14,837 bases of DNA from positions 1 through 14,837 of the forward strand of contig CALFKA010000222.1 in assembly GCA_937880545.1 (NCBI GenBank). Reading direction: 5' to 3'. The notes under the pieces are model-generated. The model had not been told where the DNA came from, made no database searches, and worked only from the letters and a program-made list of their open reading frames with translations. Shown one piece after another: positions 13,565 through 14,837 of this stretch. This stretch comes from an uncultured Clostridia bacterium. GTDB taxonomy: Bacteria > Bacillota > Clostridia > Peptostreptococcales > Acidaminobacteraceae. Both the position numbers and the translations under genes were made by a program. The number at the start of each line of letters is the position of its first letter. The first letter of the stretch is position 1.

Positions 13565-14731
13565 ATGCTCGAAACGATTAAAAAAATAGCGCAGGAGATT
13601 GGCCCTGAACTCGATGAACTCAGTAAGAACATCTATGACAATCCCGAACTGGGTTATGAAGAATTCAAAGCCGCTGCCTGGCACACCGAACTTCTTGAAA
13701 AACACGGCTTTAAAGTGGAAAGAAACACCCTGGATCTTCCGACGGCCTTTGTCGCCACTTATGATTCAGGAAAACCCGGTCTGAAAGTAGCCTATCTATC
13801 TGAGTATGACGCACTTCCCTCTATTGGACACGGATGTGGTCACAACATACTGGGAGCGACGAGTACCGGTGCCGGTATCGCACTCAGTCGCGTCATCGAC
13901 AAAGTCGGTGGACAAGTGGTGGTCTTCGGCACACCCGCTGAAGAGACGAGCGGAGCGAAGGTCCTCTTTGCTGAAGCCGGTCTCTTCGACGACTGCGATC
14001 TCGCCCTGATGGCGCACCCTTCTGCAGGGTACGCAAGAAGCGGCAAGTCCCTCGCTCTCTTTGCGATCCAGTTCGAGTTCTTCGGAAAGACGGCGCATGC
14101 GGCAAGCCACCCGTGGGAAGGGGTCAATGCCCTCGATGCGGCGCTCGTGACGATGAACGCCGTCAATGCGATGCGCGAGCATATGCTTCCCACATCCAGG
14201 GTGCATGGCGTCATTATCAAAGGCGGAGAGGCCGCCAACGTCGTGCCGGAGTATTCGCTGGTTCAGTACTATGTCCGCTCACTCATGAAGTCCTACAACT
14301 CCGAACTCGTAGACAAAGTCCGCCGCTGCGCAGAAGCCGGAGCCCTGGCGACCGGATGCACTCTCAAGGTGACCAACTACGAGCTTCCCTATGACAACCT
14401 CATCTCCAACGAGACGATGAACGACGTCTTTGCTGAAACACTCTTCGAGCTTAGCGGAATCGAAATCGCGCCAGCCAGAAGCGACACGGGTTCCTTGGAT
14501 GCCGGACAGGTCAGCCACATCTGCCCGACGATCCATCCGTACTTCGACGTCGCCGACGGAGAAAAGGTCGGAGGCCATACGCGTGAACTGGCTTCCTGCA
14601 CCCTCACAGACTACTCCAAAGAGCAGATGCGAAATACCCTCGCAGCCCTTGCGTTGACGGCTTACCGTATCATGGAAGACCCGGAGCTCTACAAAAAAGT
14701 CCGCAAAGAATTTGAAAACGCACCCAAATAA
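13565..14731 (+). CDS. M20-family metallopeptidase/amidohydrolase (ACY1L2/AbgB-like)
   Basis: 388-residue cytoplasmic amidohydrolase of peptidase family M20 (M20D/ACY1L2 side). The start at 13565 follows aaaaggag at ideal spacing; a longer frame upstream runs into the promoter. Visible catalytic and metal-site motifs: PELGYEE (27-33), SEYDALPSIGHGCGHN with Asp82, Cys91 and His93, TPAEET with Glu126/127, AHPSAG with His151, GKTAHAASHPWEG with His178 in the lid/dimer domain, and VSHICPTIHPYFDVADGEKVGGHT with His338 near the C-terminus. Length and motif order are those of an intact enzyme. Family members split N-acyl or dipeptide amide bonds, such as p-aminobenzoyl-glutamate, beta-alanyl dipeptides and acylated amino acids. 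The substrate here cannot be read from sequence. It stands alone with its own promoter, and no transporter is directly linked to it. Confidence 0.92.
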   Translation: MLETIKKIAQEIGPELDELSKNIYDNPELGYEEFKAAAWHTELLEKHGFKVERNTLDLPTAFVATYDSGKPGLKVAYLSEYDALPSIGHGCGHNILGATSTGAGIALSRVIDKVGGQVVVFGTPAEETSGAKVLFAEAGLFDDCDLALMAHPSAGYARSGKSLALFAIQFEFFGKTAHAASHPWEGVNALDAALVTMNAVNAMREHMLPTSRVHGVIIKGGEAANVVPEYSLVQYYVRSLMKSYNSELVDKVRRCAEAGALATGCTLKVTNYELPYDNLISNETMNDVFAETLFELSGIEIAPARSDTGSLDAGQVSHICPTIHPYFDVADGEKVGGHTRELASCTLTDYSKEQMRNTLAALALTAYRIMEDPELYKKVRKEFENAPK

Positions 14732-14742
14732 ACACACAAGAC

Positions 14743-14771
14743 GAGGAGCAGAGGATATTGTTCTGCTCCTC
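14743..14771. terminator. Hairpin after the M20 peptidase gene
   Basis: gaggagcaga (14743-14752), nine-base loop, tctgctcctc (14762-14771): a perfect 10-pair stem 11 bases after the stop. There is no T-run on the plus strand, so it may act as an mRNA 3'-end stabiliser or a factor-assisted terminator rather than a classical intrinsic terminator. Confidence 0.65.
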
Positions 14772-14806
14772 TGTCATTAAGATCTGAGGTAAATATGACA
14801 TTTATT

Positions 14807-14837
14807 AGATCGGAAGAGCGTCGTGTAGGGAAAGAGT
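14807..14837 (-). other. Illumina TruSeq adapter (read 1 side, reverse complement), artefact
   Basis: The last 31 bases begin agatcggaagagcgtcgtgt and match the reverse complement of the TruSeq read-1 adapter. The biological sequence ends at 14806. Confidence 0.98.

Overview
The window is an assembled contig of bacterial DNA, about 14.77 kb, with Illumina TruSeq adapter sequence left on both ends (1-34 and 14807-14837). Neither contig end is therefore a biological boundary, and the first gene is cut off. The organism looks like an anaerobic Bacillota, most likely a clostridium. The reasons are the strong AGGAGG-type ribosome binding sites, tightly overlapping operons, a GlpA-like/FAD reductase/DUF1667 set, and a paired small flavodoxin-fold operon of a kind I associate with Clostridia. 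This placement is inference. A spirochaete or another anaerobe is not excluded, and no rRNA, tRNA or marker gene is present to settle it.

Region 1 (35-3373, plus strand) is the 3' part of a branched-chain amino acid type ABC importer: livH (5'-truncated), livM, livG and livF. The genes overlap or nearly touch, and a hairpin/T6 terminator follows. The substrate-binding protein gene (livK) is not in the window and may lie upstream of the break.

Region 2 (3640-10438, minus strand) is a five-gene operon read from right to left. It encodes a GlpA-like FAD dehydrogenase with a C-terminal [2Fe-2S] (BFD-like) domain, an FAD/NAD(P) oxidoreductase, a small four-cysteine DUF1667 protein, an FGGY-family kinase, and a flavoenzyme closely resembling alkylglycerone-phosphate synthase (AGPS). 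All junctions overlap or lie within a few bases. The operon has a recognisable promoter with two palindromes at and just after the -10, and a G.U-rich hairpin terminator. The first three proteins look like a glycerol-3-phosphate dehydrogenase-type electron-transfer unit. With the kinase and the AGPS-like enzyme they suggest metabolism of glycerol-phosphate or alkylglycerol-type compounds. That pathway is a hypothesis.

Region 3 (10470-13489, plus strand) starts with a divergent TetR/AcrR regulator, the obvious candidate controller of region 2. It is followed by a 41-codon ORF that looks like the decayed N-terminus of a SLOG-type protein, two overlapping flavodoxin-fold proteins, and an unrecognised lipoprotein with a probable internal duplication. 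A terminator closes this group.

Region 4 (13492-14771, plus strand) is a single-gene unit with its own extended -10 promoter. It encodes an M20-family metallopeptidase/amidohydrolase (ACY1L2/AbgB-like) and is followed by a strong hairpin without a T-run.

I saw no tRNA, rRNA, CRISPR array, intact insertion sequence or replication origin.
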